Positions 46,333-59,156 of a stretch of 64,000 nt of DNA are shown here, one piece after another. The DNA is taken from NCBI RefSeq assembly GCF_009727155.1, contig NZ_WNWM01000002.1, forward strand, positions 4,588,001 to 4,652,000, read 5' to 3'. The stretch is from Pseudoduganella dura (GTDB lineage Bacteria > Pseudomonadota > Gammaproteobacteria > Burkholderiales > Burkholderiaceae_D). Both the position numbers and the translations under genes were made by a program. Numbering within the stretch: the first letter of the stretch is position 1; the number at the start of each line of letters is the position of its first letter. Under the pieces are notes generated by a model. That model searched no databases. It was not told the origin of the DNA and was given only the letters and a program-made list of their open reading frames with translations.

Positions 46333-46737
46333 TCAGCGCACCAGGGCGACCAGGCGCTCGATGCGTTCGGGCGTGATCGGCTTTTCCATGAAGCCGACGC
46401 CGATTTCGCTGGCGCGGTTGCGGGTGGCGTCCTGCACATTGGCGGTGAGCAGCGAGATATGCGCATCGGGCAGCAACGCCCGCAGCTTTTCGGCACAGGC
46501 GATGCCGCCCATGCCCGGCATGTTCACGTCCATCAGCACCAGCTGTGGCTGCGCTTCGGGCGCCCTGGCCAGCGCTTCCTCGCCGGTTCCCGCTTCCACC
46601 ACGGTCCAGTCGGGGCGCAGCGAGAGGATGTACTGCCGCGCCACCAGGCGGGAAACCCGGCTGTCGTCGACGATGAGAACGGTTGGCGTACCGCCGGGGA
46701 CCGGGGAGGCGGGGGGGACAGCTGTGGTAGACGTCAT
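46333..46737 (-). CDS. Single-domain response regulator
   Basis: A 134-residue receiver domain with a 17-residue Pro/Ala-rich N-terminal tail (TAVPPASPVPGGTP). Acidic pocket LIVDDSRVSRLVARQY, phospho-acceptor D70 in LVLMDVNMPGMGG, T/L switch in SLLTANVQ and the conserved lysine in FMEKPITPERI. It is first in the receiver-cheC-GGDEF operon, so its phosphorylation is probably set by the nearby CheA and CheC and may govern the cyclase. The intergenic space of about 108 bp to rpiA is divergent. Confidence 0.9.
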   Translation of the reverse strand: MTSTTAVPPASPVPGGTPTVLIVDDSRVSRLVARQYILSLRPDWTVVEAGTGEEALARAPEAQPQLVLMDVNMPGMGGIACAEKLRALLPDAHISLLTANVQDATRNRASEIGVGFMEKPITPERIERLVALVR

Positions 46738-46845
46738 TTTTCTGTTTGGCCGGCTTGTGAGGATTGGGTATTTTCCCACAAAGGCCGCCCGGTGCGCTGC
46801 TAAAATAGCGGCCCCCGATTCAACATTCCCACCTACTTCATCATC

Positions 46846-47523
46846 ATGACTCAAGACGAACTGAAACAGGCCGTGGCGCGCGCCGCCATCGGCTACGTGG
46901 TCGACGGCGAAATCATCGGCGTCGGCACCGGCTCGACCGCCAACTTCTTCATCGACGAACTGGCCGTCATCAAGGACCGCATCAAGGGCACCGTGGCTTC
47001 CTCGGAAGCGACGGCCGCGCGCCTGAAGGGCCACGGCATCGCCGTGTTCGACCTGAACGACGTGGAATCGATCGCCGTGTACATCGACGGCGCCGACGAG
47101 ATCGACGCTTCCGGCGCGATGATCAAGGGCGGCGGCGCTGCGCTGACGCGCGAGAAGATCGTGGCCTCCGTGTCGAAGCAGTTCGTCTGCATCGCCGACG
47201 GTTCGAAGCTGGTGGAAACGCTGGGCAAGTTCGCGCTGCCGGTCGAAGTGATCCCGATGGCGCGCAACGCCGTGTTCCGCCAGCTGGTGGCACTGGGCGG
47301 CCAACCGAAAGTACGCGTCAAGCCGGGCACCGACGAGCCGTTCGTCACCGATAACGGCGGCCACCTGATCGACGTGGCCGGCCTGTCGATCACCGATCCG
47401 GTGGCGCTGGAAAATACCATCAACGGCATGGTCGGCGTGATCGCCGTGGGCCTGTTCGCCGCGCGCGGCGCCAACGTGTGCCTGCTGGGTACCGCCGAGG
47501 GCGTGAAGACGCTGAGCTGGTAA
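46846..47523 (+). CDS. rpiA: Ribose-5-phosphate isomerase A
   Basis: A 225-residue RpiA interconverting ribose-5-phosphate and ribulose-5-phosphate. Family blocks: [60 protein letters not shown] (catalytic aspartates), [20 protein letters not shown] and [11 protein letters not shown]. Length is standard. A lone gene with a terminator downstream. With tal it forms part of the non-oxidative pentose phosphate pathway seen in this window. Confidence 0.97.
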   Translation: MTQDELKQAVARAAIGYVVDGEIIGVGTGSTANFFIDELAVIKDRIKGTVASSEATAARLKGHGIAVFDLNDVESIAVYIDGADEIDASGAMIKGGGAALTREKIVASVSKQFVCIADGSKLVETLGKFALPVEVIPMARNAVFRQLVALGGQPKVRVKPGTDEPFVTDNGGHLIDVAGLSITDPVALENTINGMVGVIAVGLFAARGANVCLLGTAEGVKTLSW

Positions 47524-47637
47524 GGCCTGCTTGCTCCGGCGGCAACTGCCGGGGACGGCCCCCGTCACCACGAGCGTCCGTGCTCGCTGACCCCGGGGTC
47601 TGCACTTGGGTTTTGAAAAAAACGGCGGCCCTGGAAC

Positions 47638-47667
47638 AAAAAACGGCAGCCGAAGGTGCCGTTTTTT
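47638..47667. terminator. Bidirectional rho-independent terminator, rpiA/yggX
   Basis: AAAAAACGGCA and TGCCGTTTTTT are perfectly complementary arms around GCCGAAGG, with A-tract and U-tract on opposite sides. This fits termination from both directions between the converging rpiA and YggX genes. Confidence 0.88.
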
Positions 47668-47683
47668 GTTGGGCAGGCAATGC

Positions 47684-47956
47684 TCAGGCCGGTGGCGGCA
47701 CGTAGCCCTGGGCGGCATCGGCGCCTTCGCCGAAGAAATGCTTTTCCATCTGTGTCGCCAGGTACTTGCGGGCGCGCACGTCGGCCAGGTTCAGGCGGTT
47801 CTCGTTGACCAGCATGGTCTGGTGCTTCAGCCAGGCCGCCCAGGCCTCTTTCGACACGGATTCGTAGATCTTCTTGCCCAGTTCGCCGGGATACGGCGGG
47901 AAGTCGAGGCCTTCGGCTTCCTTGTTCAGTTTGATGCAGTGGACGGTACGGGCCAT
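47684..47956 (-). CDS. Probable Fe(2+)-trafficking protein YggX
   Basis: A 90-residue YggX-family protein: [20 protein letters not shown] at the N-terminus with the conserved Cys7, [20 protein letters not shown], and [22 protein letters not shown]. The family protects iron-sulfur proteins from oxidative damage and is thought to move Fe(II). Size and start match. In Betaproteobacteria it is often found near argA, as here, 67 bp away on the same strand. Confidence 0.94.
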   Translation of the reverse strand: MARTVHCIKLNKEAEGLDFPPYPGELGKKIYESVSKEAWAAWLKHQTMLVNENRLNLADVRARKYLATQMEKHFFGEGADAAQGYVPPPA

Positions 47957-48023
47957 CGCGGGTGCTCCTCAGTGTGCAGAAACCAGCATTGTAAATCGTA
48001 TTGGGAAATTGGCTGGCGCTTCC

Positions 48024-49334
48024 CTACAGCGTCTTCACCAGCACCTGCGACTTGCGCTGGTAGTTGTACATGCGCTGGCGGTCTTTCGGCAGCGCATCCA
48101 CGCTGGCGGGCACGAAGCCGCGCTTGATGAACCAGTGCGCCGTGCGCGTGGTCAGCACGAACAGTTTCGTGATGCCGGAGGCGCGCGCGCGGTTTTCCAT
48201 GTGCTTCAGGATCCGTTCGCCGTCGCCCTGGGCCTGCACTTCCGGATTGACGGTCAGGCATGCCATTTCGGCCATTTTGTCTTCCGGGAACGGATACAGC
48301 GCCGCGCAGCCGAAGATCACGCCATCGTGTTCGATGACGGAAAAATAATTGATTTCCCGTTCGATCAGTTCGCGGCCCCGCTTGACGAGCGTGCCGTCCG
48401 CTTCCAGCGGTTCGATCAGCTTGATAATTCCGCCGACGTCCTCAATTGTGGCAGGACGCAGGCTTTCCAGGTTTTCATGGCTGATCATCGTGCCCACGCC
48501 ATCGTGCGTGAACAGTTCCAGCATGGCCGAACCGTCCATCGCGAAGGGCACGATGTGCGAACGCTCGACGCCGTTGTTGCAGGCTTTCATGCAGTGGCGC
48601 AGGTAGAATGCGCTCTCCGGGGACAGGAAATTCGCGTGCAGCACGGCTTCGGCCTGGTGCGACGACAGTTCGCGGATCTCGGTGCCGGCCAGGTCGCGCA
48701 GCATCTCGGTCTCGGTGATGAAGATCAGTTTGTCCGCATGCAGGGCCACGGCGGCGGACACGGCCACGTCTTCCATCGTCAGGTTGAAGGCCTCGCCGGT
48801 CGGCGAGAAGCCCAGCGGCGACAGCAGGATCACGCCGCCGGCGGCCAGGATCGAATGGATCGTTTCGGCATCGACCTTGCGGGTGATGCCGGTCAGTTCC
48901 AGGTCCACGCCGTCGATGACGCCCAGCGGGCGCGCCGTGACGAAGTTGCCGGATATGACACGGATCGCCGCGTTCGACATCGGCGTGTTCGGCAAGCCCT
49001 GGCTGAAAGCGGCTTCGATATCGAGCCGCAGCTCGCCGGCGGCTTCCTTGGCGCATTCCATCGCGGCGGTATCGGTGACCCGGATGCCGTTGTGGAAGCG
49101 TCCTTCGACGTTGCGCAGCGCGAGCTGTTCGGCGACCTGCGGCCGCGAGCCGTACACGACGACGACCTTGATGCCCAGCGCGTGCAGCAGCGACAGGTCA
49201 TGCGCCAGCACGGGCAGGGCGCCGGCCGATACCAGTTCACCGGGAAAGGCGACCACGAAGGTCTTGCCGCGGAAGGCGTGGATATAAGGCGCGACGGAGC
49301 GCAGCCACTGGACGAATTCGACAGGGTTTTCCAT
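48024..49334 (-). CDS. argA: Amino-acid N-acetyltransferase (N-acetylglutamate synthase)
   Basis: A 436-residue classical ArgA, the first step of arginine synthesis. The N-terminal two-thirds is an amino-acid-kinase-like domain (GKTFVVAFPGELVSAGALPV, VVVVYGSRPQVAEQLALR), which in the family binds arginine for feedback inhibition. The C-terminal third is a GNAT domain (YFSVIEHDGVIFGCAALYPF, ACLTVNPEVQAQGDGERILK, TAHWFIKRGFVPASVDALP) that transfers acetyl from acetyl-CoA to glutamate. The start MENPVEFVQWLRS fits the family; MRRMENP nine bases upstream is possible. A TATAAT lies only 7 bp before the ATG, which would give a leaderless or very short 5' end if it is the promoter. Confidence 0.95.
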   Translation of the reverse strand: MENPVEFVQWLRSVAPYIHAFRGKTFVVAFPGELVSAGALPVLAHDLSLLHALGIKVVVVYGSRPQVAEQLALRNVEGRFHNGIRVTDTAAMECAKEAAGELRLDIEAAFSQGLPNTPMSNAAIRVISGNFVTARPLGVIDGVDLELTGITRKVDAETIHSILAAGGVILLSPLGFSPTGEAFNLTMEDVAVSAAVALHADKLIFITETEMLRDLAGTEIRELSSHQAEAVLHANFLSPESAFYLRHCMKACNNGVERSHIVPFAMDGSAMLELFTHDGVGTMISHENLESLRPATIEDVGGIIKLIEPLEADGTLVKRGRELIEREINYFSVIEHDGVIFGCAALYPFPEDKMAEMACLTVNPEVQAQGDGERILKHMENRARASGITKLFVLTTRTAHWFIKRGFVPASVDALPKDRQRMYNYQRKSQVLVKTL

Positions 49335-49341
49335 GCGCCGC

Positions 49342-49349
49342 ATTATAAT
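49342..49349. promoter_or_regulatory. Candidate bidirectional -10 element, argA/hrpA
   Basis: ATTATAAT reads TATAAT on both strands (49344-49349 forward for hrpA, 49342-49347 reverse for argA). The forward box would place a start about 45 bp before hrpA. No good -35 is seen for either direction, so this is tentative. Confidence 0.35.
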
Positions 49350-49399
49350 TCGCTGCGCGGCATTCGTAGTAAAACTCGCATTAAAACCTTGTAAAAACA

Positions 49400-53641
<4,242 letters not shown>

Positions 53642-53647
53642 TGAAAA

Positions 53648-53673
53648 AAAGCCCCGCGAAAGCGGGGCTTTTT
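53648..53673. terminator. Rho-independent terminator, hrpA/PRC gene
   Basis: AAAGCCCCGC-GAAA-GCGGGGCTTTTT is a 10-bp stem with a GAAA tetraloop and U-tract, directly after the hrpA stop. The A-run on the other side lets it also terminate the converging PRC-barrel gene. Confidence 0.93.
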
Positions 53674-53697
53674 CATTACCGCATGGTGCCGCGGCGG

Positions 53698-54417
53698 TTA
53701 GAACTTCCTGTTCGGATCGATGCTGGTGTTCTGGTTCGACAGCCCGCCCACCTGGTTGACGTTCTTGTCGGTCAGGTCGGAGTCGCCGCGGCCCAGGTCC
53801 AGGCTGTTGCTGCCCAGGCCGGTGCCGCTGCCCAGGCTGCCGCTCTGGCTGGACAGGCCGCTGCTGCCCCCCATGCTGCTGCCGGAGCCGCCGGACAGGC
53901 TGCCCGAACCGCCCGACAGGCTGCCGGACTGGCTCTGGCCGAAGCTGGAGCTGCTCTGCATCGTGGAAGAACCGGTGCCCATCACGCTGCCGGTGGATGT
54001 CATCTGGCCCGGCAGCGCATTGGCGGCGCCGCCCCAGAAGCTGCTGACCTGGCTGCCGAACTCGGCGCTGGCCATGTCCGGCCAGCGGTCCTTGTCGAAG
54101 CCGGGCGCGTTTTCGAGGCGTTCTTTCGCCACGTCGAGGATGAAGCGCTTGTTGACGGTATCGAGCTGCAGTGCCTGCCATGGCACGGCGAACAGCTTGT
54201 CGCCCATGCCCAGGATGCCGCCGAACGACAGCACGGCATAGGCGATCTTGCCGGACTGCATGTCGATCATGATTTCCTTGATGTCGCCCAGGTCTTCTTC
54301 CTGGCGGTTGTACACATCTTCGCCCATCAGCGTATCGGCGCCCATCAGGTGCGGGCCTGGGCCGTCGTTGTCGCGGTCACGGTACATGCCAAACGGGTCT
54401 CGGTCGAGATAGCTCAT
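53698..54417 (-). CDS. PRC-barrel domain protein with Ser/Gly-rich tail
   Basis: A 239-residue protein. Residues about 15-110 form a PRC-barrel: MGEDVYNRQEEDLGDIKEIM, IDMQSGKIAYAVLSFGGILG, FAVPWQALQLDTVNKRFILD. Such domains in stand-alone proteins are often stress-induced or polymer-binding, with no enzymatic role known. From about residue 135 the sequence is low-complexity, with SGS, LSGGSGS and QSGS repeats, ending NQNTSIDPNRKF. AGGAG precedes the ATG that starts MSYLDRDPFGMYR; the open frame further upstream lacks a ribosome site. Function unknown. Confidence 0.82.
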   Translation of the reverse strand: MSYLDRDPFGMYRDRDNDGPGPHLMGADTLMGEDVYNRQEEDLGDIKEIMIDMQSGKIAYAVLSFGGILGMGDKLFAVPWQALQLDTVNKRFILDVAKERLENAPGFDKDRWPDMASAEFGSQVSSFWGGAANALPGQMTSTGSVMGTGSSTMQSSSSFGQSQSGSLSGGSGSLSGGSGSSMGGSSGLSSQSGSLGSGTGLGSNSLDLGRGDSDLTDKNVNQVGGLSNQNTSIDPNRKF

Positions 54418-54584
54418 GTTGGTCTCCTGTGATGCATCGGGTAATGCGGTTCGTGGAAAGCCCGCCATGGATAACCCGGCGGTGCGCATGCCAGAATAGC
54501 GCAAGCGGATGTTTTGCGCCCTTACCGGAGTTCAACAGTGTGGCCTGCTGCCATGGCATGCGGGCCGACGAAAACGGAGGAAGC

Positions 54585-55736
54585 ATGGCCAAACGGAATG
54601 CCGGCGCGCGCTTGGTGCGCAGCCTGATGAAAGCGGGCAGCGCGCAGCAAAAGGCGGCGGTGAAGATGCTCGGCACCATGCTGGCCTTGCCGAAGAGCAG
54701 CGTGCGCAAGCGGCCCGCGAAGAAGGCGGCCGTGGCGACGTCACCGGTGCGCACCGCTCCCGTCAAGAAGGCGGCCGTGGCAGTGCCATTGGTGCGCCCC
54801 CAGCCAGTCAAGAAGGCACCCGTGGCGGCGCCGCGGGTGCGCACCCCGGCCGCGGTGCCGGTGGCGCCGGGCCGCTGGCTGGCCGGGCACCACGCGGCCG
54901 GTGCGCAGCAGATGTCGTACTGGCTTTACCTGCCGCAGGGCGAGCCACCCCCGAAGGGATGGCCGCTGGTGCTAATGCTGCATGGCTGCCAGCAGACCGC
55001 GACCCAGTTCGCGCAGGGCACGCGGATGAACGCGGTGGCGGAAAAGAAGGGCTTTGCCGTGCTGTACCCCCAGCAATCGGTCACCGTGCACGCGCAGCGA
55101 TGCTGGCGCTGGTTCGACCGGTCCACGCAGGCCGGCGGCGGCGACGTGCAGCCGGTGGCGGCCATCCTCGGCAAGGTGCTGTCGCAGTATCCGGTCGACC
55201 GGCGCCGCCTCTATGTGTGCGGCATCTCGGCCGGCGCCGGCATGGCCAACATCATGGCGCTCAATTTCCCGGACCTGTTCGCCGCGGTCGGCCTGCATTC
55301 GGGTCCCGTGTTCGGCGCCGGCCACGGCACCGTGGGCGCGCTGGGCGTGATGCGCCACGGCGGCGGATTGCGCACCGAGCCGGCCATCCGCGAAGTGCTG
55401 GCGCGCCGCGCCGATTTTCCGGTGATGCCGGCGATCCTCATCCAGGGCGATGCGGACACGGTGGTGCATGCCGTGAACCAGCAGCAGCTCGTGCAGCAGA
55501 GCCTGCTGTTGAACGGCGTGCCGGCCGATGCGCCCGTCAAGGTGACGCGGCGCGGCACGCGCAGCGGGCACGAGATCCGCGATTACCAGGTCGGCAGCAA
55601 GGTCGTGCTGCGGGTGGTGCGCGTCGATACGCTGGACCATGCGTGGAGCGGCGGCGATCCGCGGATCGCCTTCCACGCGAAGGGACCGGATGCGAGCAGG
55701 ATGATGCTGGAGTTCTTTGCGAAACACCGGCGGTGA
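54585..55736 (+). CDS. PHB depolymerase family esterase with basic repeat N-terminus
   Basis: A 383-residue alpha/beta hydrolase of the LpqC/poly(3-hydroxybutyrate) depolymerase family. The catalytic domain starts near residue 100: YWLYLPQGEPPPKGWPLVLM, the oxyanion region LHGCQQTATQFAQGTRMN, nucleophile elbow VCGISAGAGMANIMAL, GDADTVVHAVNQQQL (Asp) and DTLDHAWSGGDPRIAF (His). Before it lie three 15-residue Lys/Ala/Pro/Val repeats (46-90). GGAGG is well placed before the ATG, and an open frame upstream has no such signal. There is no signal peptide, so action on intracellular polymer is likely (inference); other esters are possible. Confidence 0.86.
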   Translation: MAKRNAGARLVRSLMKAGSAQQKAAVKMLGTMLALPKSSVRKRPAKKAAVATSPVRTAPVKKAAVAVPLVRPQPVKKAPVAAPRVRTPAAVPVAPGRWLAGHHAAGAQQMSYWLYLPQGEPPPKGWPLVLMLHGCQQTATQFAQGTRMNAVAEKKGFAVLYPQQSVTVHAQRCWRWFDRSTQAGGGDVQPVAAILGKVLSQYPVDRRRLYVCGISAGAGMANIMALNFPDLFAAVGLHSGPVFGAGHGTVGALGVMRHGGGLRTEPAIREVLARRADFPVMPAILIQGDADTVVHAVNQQQLVQQSLLLNGVPADAPVKVTRRGTRSGHEIRDYQVGSKVVLRVVRVDTLDHAWSGGDPRIAFHAKGPDASRMMLEFFAKHRR

Positions 55737-55813
55737 TACCGCCTTTGCAATGGCGCGCACCATGCGGGCGGCTTTTCAGGCGGATTCGGCCGCGTTCGAT
55801 TGCCAAAATATCA

Positions 55814-55856
55814 TTGTCAAAACGTCCCATAGCTAGTACTGTATAGGCATACAGTA
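55814..55856 (+). promoter_or_regulatory. SOS promoter with LexA box, imuAB
   Basis: TACTGTATAGGCATACAGTA (55837-55856) is a near-perfect LexA operator (CTGT-N8-ACAG with flanking TA). It overlaps a plausible -10 (TACTGT) placed 17 nt after a -35 TTGTCA (55814-55819). LexA binding here would block imuA transcription until DNA damage. Confidence 0.93.
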
Positions 55857-55875
55857 TTTCTTTGCATCATCGCCT

Positions 55876-56595
55876 ATGGCCCAAGCTGCCCCCATTCCAG
55901 TCACGATCCTGGCGCCGGAATCGCTGCATCCCTCACTCTGGCTTGCATCGCAACTGGCGCAATCGCACGACCGCTGTGTCGACACCGGCCACCCGGTACT
56001 GTCCACCCAGCTGCCGGGGGGCGGGTGGCCGACGGGAACGCTGGTGGAATTGCTGCTGCAACAGCCGGGCATCGGCGAGATGCGCCTGCTGCAGCCGACC
56101 CTGGCGGCAATGGAGCGGCCCATCGTGCTGGTGCAACCACCGTATGCGCCGCAGGCGCTGGCGCTCGATGCGCTGGGCATTTCGCCCACGCGGCTGATCT
56201 GGATCCGCAACACGGGCAAAAGCACCGATGCGCTGTGGGCCGCCGAACAGATCCTGCGCAGCGGCTGCTGCGGTGCGTTGCTGCTGTGGCAGCAGCACGT
56301 GCGCAGCGAGGCACTGCGCCGGCTGCACCTGGCCGCGCAGAGCAGCGAGACCCTGTTCTGCCTGATGCGACCGCTGGCGGCGGCGCAGGATGCGTCGCCG
56401 GCACCGTTGCGGCTGGCGCTGCGGCCCGTCGCCGGCGGGCTGGAGATCGGTTTTGTCAAACGCCGGGGGCCGCAACGCGATGCGCCACTGTTCCTGCCCC
56501 TTACTCCTTCTTTACTGCAACGACATGCGCCTCTGGATCGGCCTGCACCTGCCCCGGCTCCCGCTCGAAGTGTTCTGCCCGAACTGGTCGGCTGA
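55876..56595 (+). CDS. imuA: Translesion DNA synthesis-associated protein ImuA
   Basis: A 239-residue RecA/SulA-like protein of the ImuA family. Conserved blocks are STQLPGGGWPTGTLVELLLQ, RPIVLVQPPYAPQALALDAL, LIWIRNTGKSTDALWAAEQI and CCGALLLWQQHVRSEALRRL. With ImuB and DnaE2 it forms the mutasome that performs error-prone synthesis after damage. It starts 20 bp after a LexA box. A weak leader with no obvious Shine-Dalgarno precedes the ATG. Its 3' end overlaps imuB by 71 bp in another frame, which is more than usual. Confidence 0.92.
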   Translation: MAQAAPIPVTILAPESLHPSLWLASQLAQSHDRCVDTGHPVLSTQLPGGGWPTGTLVELLLQQPGIGEMRLLQPTLAAMERPIVLVQPPYAPQALALDALGISPTRLIWIRNTGKSTDALWAAEQILRSGCCGALLLWQQHVRSEALRRLHLAAQSSETLFCLMRPLAAAQDASPAPLRLALRPVAGGLEIGFVKRRGPQRDAPLFLPLTPSLLQRHAPLDRPAPAPAPARSVLPELVG

Positions 56596-58000
56596 CACCT
56601 GCGCGGCGGTGCTGGACCATGAAGCGGTGCTGGCGGCATCGGATGACGCGCGGCGCGCCGGCGTGTTGCCAGGCATGCGCCGCGGCGGCGCGCTGATGAT
56701 GGCGCCGGATATACAGTTGCACGAACGCGCGGCGGAGCTGGAGGCGGAGGCGCTCCACGCGGTGGCGATGGCCATGCTGCAGTTCACGCCCCAGGTTGCC
56801 GAGGGCGAGGAAGCCACGTTGCTGATGGACGTGGGGGCGAGCCTGCGCCTGTTCGGCGGCATCCGCCGCCTGTGCGCGCTGGTGCGCGCGAGCCTGCGCA
56901 CGCTGGGCTTCACGGCCGTGCTGGGCGTGGCGCCCACGGCGCGCGGCGCGTGGCTGCTCGCGCGCGGCGGCGGCGGGCGGTCCCTGGCCATCGACAAGAT
57001 GACGCGCCGGCTGCACCAATTGCCGGCGAGCCTGCTGCCGCCGGCCCGCCCCTACATGACATGGCTCGAAGGCATCGGCTGCCTGTCGGTGGGGGACGTG
57101 GCGCGCCTGCCGCGGCCGGGCCTGCAGCGGCGCTGCGGCCGCGCACTGCTCGACGTGCTCGATGCGGCACTGGGCCACGCGGCCGAGATGTTCCGCTGGA
57201 TCGAGGCGCCGGCCACGTTCCACGCGAAGCTGGAACTGTTCGGGCGCATCGAGAACACGGACCTGCTGCTGGCCGGCGCGTGCCGGCTGCTGCAGCAGAT
57301 GACCGGCTGGCTGCACGCCCGCCAGATGGCCGTCGAACGCATCACGCTGCTGCTCGAACACGAACGGGGCAGGGTGGCGCGGCCGCCCACGCCGGTGGAG
57401 ATCGTGCTGGCCGAGGCGGTGTGGCGCGACGATCACCTGGTGCGCCTGCTGAAGGAACGGCTCGCCAAGCTGGCGCTAGAGGCGCCCGTCATCGGGCTGG
57501 TGCTGCAGGCACCGCATATCAAGCCGATGGCGCCGCTGTCGGATTCGCTGTTTCCCGAGCCGGGCGGGGGCGTGGAGGACCGGCGGCGCCTGTTCGAGCT
57601 GCTGGTGGCGCGGCTGGGGGCGGACAACGTGCTGCAGGCGGCGCCCAGGGCCGATTACCGACCCGAGCATGCGAACGCATGGGTGCCCGTGCAGCAGAAG
57701 CTGCGCGCGGCCGATATCCTGGCCTGCCTGCCGCCGAGCGGCCTGCCGCGACCCACCTGGCTATTGCCCAAGCCGATCGCGCTGCTGGTGCGCGACCACC
57801 GGCCGTTCTATTGCTCGCCGCTGCGGATGGTCTCGGCCGCCGAGCGCATCGAGGCGGGGTGGTGGAGCGATGTGCAGACCCGCGATTACTTCATCGCGCA
57901 GGGCGAGGACAATGCGCATTACTGGGTGTATCGCGAGCGGTTGCCGGGCGGGGACGAGGAGGCGGAGCCACGGTGGTATCTGCATGGGTTGTTTGGGTGA
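56525..58000 (+). CDS. imuB: Y-family polymerase-like protein ImuB
   Basis: A 491-residue Y-family polymerase homologue. It begins MRLWIGLHLPRLPLEVF; in active Y-family enzymes this position carries catalytic acids, and their absence is typical of ImuB, which acts as a hub binding the beta clamp, ImuA and DnaE2. Further blocks are TLLMDVGASLRLFGGIRRLC, LGVAPTARGAWLLAR, YMTWLEGIGCLSVGDVARLP and the C-terminal EAGWWSDVQTRDYFIAQGED. Several in-frame starts exist upstream inside imuA; this one fits the family N-terminus. No dnaE2 follows: the chromosome changes to gene-poor accessory DNA right after the stop. Confidence 0.93.
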   Translation: MRLWIGLHLPRLPLEVFCPNWSADTCAAVLDHEAVLAASDDARRAGVLPGMRRGGALMMAPDIQLHERAAELEAEALHAVAMAMLQFTPQVAEGEEATLLMDVGASLRLFGGIRRLCALVRASLRTLGFTAVLGVAPTARGAWLLARGGGGRSLAIDKMTRRLHQLPASLLPPARPYMTWLEGIGCLSVGDVARLPRPGLQRRCGRALLDVLDAALGHAAEMFRWIEAPATFHAKLELFGRIENTDLLLAGACRLLQQMTGWLHARQMAVERITLLLEHERGRVARPPTPVEIVLAEAVWRDDHLVRLLKERLAKLALEAPVIGLVLQAPHIKPMAPLSDSLFPEPGGGVEDRRRLFELLVARLGADNVLQAAPRADYRPEHANAWVPVQQKLRAADILACLPPSGLPRPTWLLPKPIALLVRDHRPFYCSPLRMVSAAERIEAGWWSDVQTRDYFIAQGEDNAHYWVYRERLPGGDEEAEPRWYLHGLFG

Positions 58001-59040
58001 GCTGGCGGGGCTGGCGTAAGTGCAGATGCTGGCTGACAGTTATCCGGCCATCCGTCTCGGTGACAACGTTATGGTAATCGGAATGTCGGGATCTGACCCG
58101 AGTCGAACATGTCGTAATAGTCCATGACTTTTTTATTCAGCAAGCTATTGTGCTGAGCTCTGCGACTTGGTACGGCCAGGAACGAGCTTTCACTCAAGAG
58201 AAAAAGGCATGAATACTAGGCAGCGACTGCTCGAGCTTGAAACGCCATTCGAGACCTATGATGGCGAGGCTCCTGTTCGCGATGTCATTCTTGCTGGGCT
58301 ACGGCCCCCGACGAGAAAATATTGGGTAGTGCTTGCACTTACTTGGATAGGAGCATAGAGCAGACCTTGACCGTGAAATTGTTGACCGTCTTGGGGAGAT
58401 TGTATCGGCATCACGACAAAGTGAGCAGCACACGCGTCACCGTGCATTGCGCCTCACCAAATCTTGGAATCGACAGCACTGAGCGTGAGCGCCCGGATGG
58501 GGCGACTCCTGCCGGTCATGACTGTAGATGAATTTTCCGGCTCGGCAACCTGGTATGCTGCAACAAGCGGCCGAGATTGACGATAACCGGGCACTCCAGT
58601 TCGATAATTCGGAGCTCTTTGCATCAATTATACGATGATGGCGTGATGAACAAAGTGCTCGAGCTCGACGATAGATTGCATCAAAGGAACAAGTGGCATT
58701 GCGCCAAGGTTTTTTTGTTGAAATACGCTTGCTCCATGCGATACAAGCGAATCATGGCAGACATCGATCATCCCAAAATTTAACAAGTCCCAGCCGCGCA
58801 ACTTGCTGTCATTAGGGAATTTAAACAGTGCCAAATCTCGTAGGCTGCCGGAGATTTCTTGAGAACCGCTGGATTAATCGCTGCCGGCTCGTTACCAGCA
58901 ATCCGGAAGCTGTCACAATAGCTGCCTCATTCAGCGCCAACATTACTGACGTCAAGCGCTCGCATATTTTGCCATGTAAAGCGCATCGGACTGCCTGTCT
59001 GGAACCTTCGCCGCCATCCTTGGTCTTTCGACTCTACTTT
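58001..59040. other. Gene-poor junction between imuB and the GTPase operon
   Basis: About 1 kb, visibly lower in G+C than the imuAB side, with only short frames on both strands. It holds one frameshifted remnant (58209-58482). A 68-codon frame at 58577-58783 has no supporting features. No integrase, transposase, tRNA or direct-repeat attachment site was recognised. It reads as degraded DNA at the edge of an acquired segment. Confidence 0.6.
58209..58482 (+). pseudogene. Frameshifted remnant of a small protein gene
   Basis: A frame starting MNTRQRLLELETPFETYDGE runs to KYWVVLALTWI and stops shortly after. If one G at 58350 is skipped, the sequence continues in the next frame as EHRADLDREIVDRLGEIVSA and then SRQSEQHTRHRALRLTKSWN before a TGA. 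The joined 90-residue product is uniformly charged and helical in pattern, unlike the nonsense in other frames, which suggests one ancestral gene with a +1 frameshift. I do not recognise the family. Confidence 0.4.
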
Positions 59041-59043
59041 CGG

Positions 59044-59071
59044 TTAAATTCTAGCAATCTCCCTGTATAAT
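59044..59071 (+). promoter_or_regulatory. Candidate promoter of the GTPase operon
   Basis: A perfect -10 TATAAT (59066-59071) lies 16 nt after TTAAAT (59044-59049), a weak -35. It would start transcription near 59078, giving a leader of about 130 nt before the first gene. Confidence 0.55.
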
Positions 59072-59156
59072 CTAACCACAACTTTGACTTGGGCGTAGAA
59101 GGACCTATAGCTCTTCTCTGCCTCGCTGGCGTAACTACATCGTCTGAAATGATCCA

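Noticed and set aside
49365..49379. CGTAGTAAAACTCGC between argA and hrpA, resembling the candidate HexR sites
   Set aside because: Only the left half matches, and neither gene belongs to sugar catabolism; probably chance, although a motif scan could revisit it.
58577..58783. 68-codon frame in the junction region
   Set aside because: No ribosome site, no homology recognised, and it lies in degraded sequence; not supported as a gene.
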